A DNA stretch of 64,000 nucleotides from Sphingomonadales bacterium. GTDB taxonomy: Bacteria; Pseudomonadota; Alphaproteobacteria; Sphingomonadales; Sphingomonadaceae. Both the position numbers and the translations under genes were made by a program. Positions 63,542 to 64,000 of this stretch are shown here, in pieces (within the stretch, counting starts at the first letter, position 1; each line of letters begins with the position of its first letter). The DNA lies in assembly GCA_027486415.1 (NCBI GenBank), contig JAIXPC010000002.1, forward strand, positions 558,001 to 622,000. Direction: 5' to 3'. Under the pieces are notes generated by a model. The model was not told the DNA's origin. It searched no databases and saw only the letters and a list, made by a program, of their open reading frames with translations.

Positions 63542-63922
63542 TCAGCGCAGCTTTTCGATTTCGTCGGCGAGCTGGCGACTTTCGCTGGTCAGGTGGAATT
63601 CCAGGTCGCGCAGGCGGCGATCGGCGTCGCGGAACTGGGCGTTGACATCGCGCAGGGTGCGCTTGGGGGCGACGCGCACATCGCGCCAGAATTCCACGCG
63701 CTCCGGGCTCTGGTCATACAGCGTGTTCGGCTTGGCATTGGCGATCCAGCCGATGGCGAGATAGGCGAGGATGGTCGATCCGCCGCCCATGATGGCGCCA
63801 AGCGCGAAACCGATGCGGACGAGCGTGACATCCCAGCCGAAATAATCGGCGATGCCGGCGCAGACGCCCATGATCTTGCCGTTGCGTTTGTCGAGGTAGA
63901 AGCGGGTGCGGCTGGCAGACAT
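63542..63922 (-). CDS. pspC: PspC domain-containing envelope stress protein
   Basis: A 126-residue protein: an N-terminal PspC domain at about 6-65 (FYLDKRNGKIMGVCAGIADYFG, then the membrane helix VTLVRIGFALGAIMGGG) and a C-terminal coiled coil from about 85 with DAQFRDADRRLRDLE-type heptads and LADEIEKL. ATG 63922 was chosen because homology begins there; upstream in-frame codons look random. PspC senses membrane damage with PspB. pspA, if present, would lie beyond the right edge. Confidence 0.88.
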   Translation of the reverse strand: MSASRTRFYLDKRNGKIMGVCAGIADYFGWDVTLVRIGFALGAIMGGGSTILAYLAIGWIANAKPNTLYDQSPERVEFWRDVRVAPKRTLRDVNAQFRDADRRLRDLEFHLTSESRQLADEIEKLR

Positions 63923-63965
63923 GGTAGTGATCCCTGTTGATCGGCAGCGGGGGCCGGGGGGCGGG

Positions 63966-64000
63966 TCAGTAGGTGGAGGGCGCAAGCACCCCGATGACGA
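63966..64000 (-). CDS. C-terminal end of an unidentified membrane or exported protein
   Basis: Only 11 codons are visible: reading leftward they give VIGVLAPSTY followed by TGA. The hydrophobic end fits a membrane helix. It would lie upstream of pspC in the same direction, 43 nt away, so it may belong to the phage-shock operon. The identity cannot be determined. Confidence 0.3.
   Translation of the reverse strand, partial: VIGVLAPSTY

Overview
This window comes from a high-GC alphaproteobacterium, most likely a member of the Sphingomonadales. The lineage call is inference. It rests on a COQ9-family gene divergent from rpsU, a single long RSH enzyme next to rpoZ, the chvI-chvG-hprK-rapZ-EIIA(Man)-HPr cluster, sulfite reductase flanked by DUF2849 and DUF934 genes, a PEPxxWA-CTERM exported protein, a TonB-dependent receptor with exported peptidases, and families of short palindromic intergenic repeats. 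I see no prophage, insertion sequence, CRISPR array, rRNA or tRNA. The window reads as core chromosome with dense operons, many joined by 4-nt stop/start overlaps (ATGA, GTGA, TTGA).

Layout. 1-1.3 kb (-): COQ9-like gene, feoA and the start of feoB. 1.4-2.3 kb (+): rpsU and a membrane-anchored FKBP. 2.3-8.8 kb (-): rpoZ, rsh, pyrE, a serine hydrolase, pdxJ, acpS and lepB. 9-12 kb: rpsD (+) and an exported S9 dipeptidyl peptidase (-). 12.5-18.3 kb (+): rne, then the siroheme/sulfite reductase operon (SUMT, DUF2849, cysI, DUF934). 18.3-25.5 kb (-): a frameshifted nuclease-helicase, a TonB-dependent receptor and pckA. 25.7-31.6 kb (+): chvI-chvG, a continuous HprK-RapZ reading frame, EIIA(Man), HPr and an M28 peptidase. 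31.6-38.7 kb (-): argH, lptM, lysA, an MFS transporter, a penicillin-acylase-type amidase and a small PD-(D/E)XK-like protein in one tightly packed operon. 38.8-43.8 kb: a TlpA-like lipoprotein, rho, a PhnA-like gene, a HIT protein, selO and a TetR regulator. 43.9-47.2 kb: alpha/beta hydrolase, MDR-family oxidoreductase, PEP-CTERM nidogen-like protein and a small HEXXH protein. 47.4-52 kb (+): dnaK, dnaJ, an SDR and pgl. 52-59.8 kb (-): an alpha-2-macroglobulin and penicillin-binding protein 1C. 59.9-64 kb: a glycerophosphodiesterase (+), then a minus-strand phage-shock cluster with pspC and four PspB-like proteins, followed by sufE and two hotdog thioesterases.

How the genes work together. 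ChvI/ChvG, HprK/RapZ and the incomplete PTS form a signalling block next to pckA, which suggests coupling of envelope or pH sensing to carbon flux. The TonB receptor, S9, M28 and acylase enzymes suggest scavenging of peptides and amides. PspC with PspB paralogues, alpha-2-macroglobulin with PBP1C, and DnaK/DnaJ are stress-protection modules.

Points most worth a second look are the HprK-RapZ fusion, an ArgH with an in-frame Tat-type leader, four tandem PspB-like genes, a composite multi-hairpin element found after both rpoZ and rho, a repeat-derived protein tail on the SUMT gene, and two PD-(D/E)XK-like proteins, one of them frameshifted.
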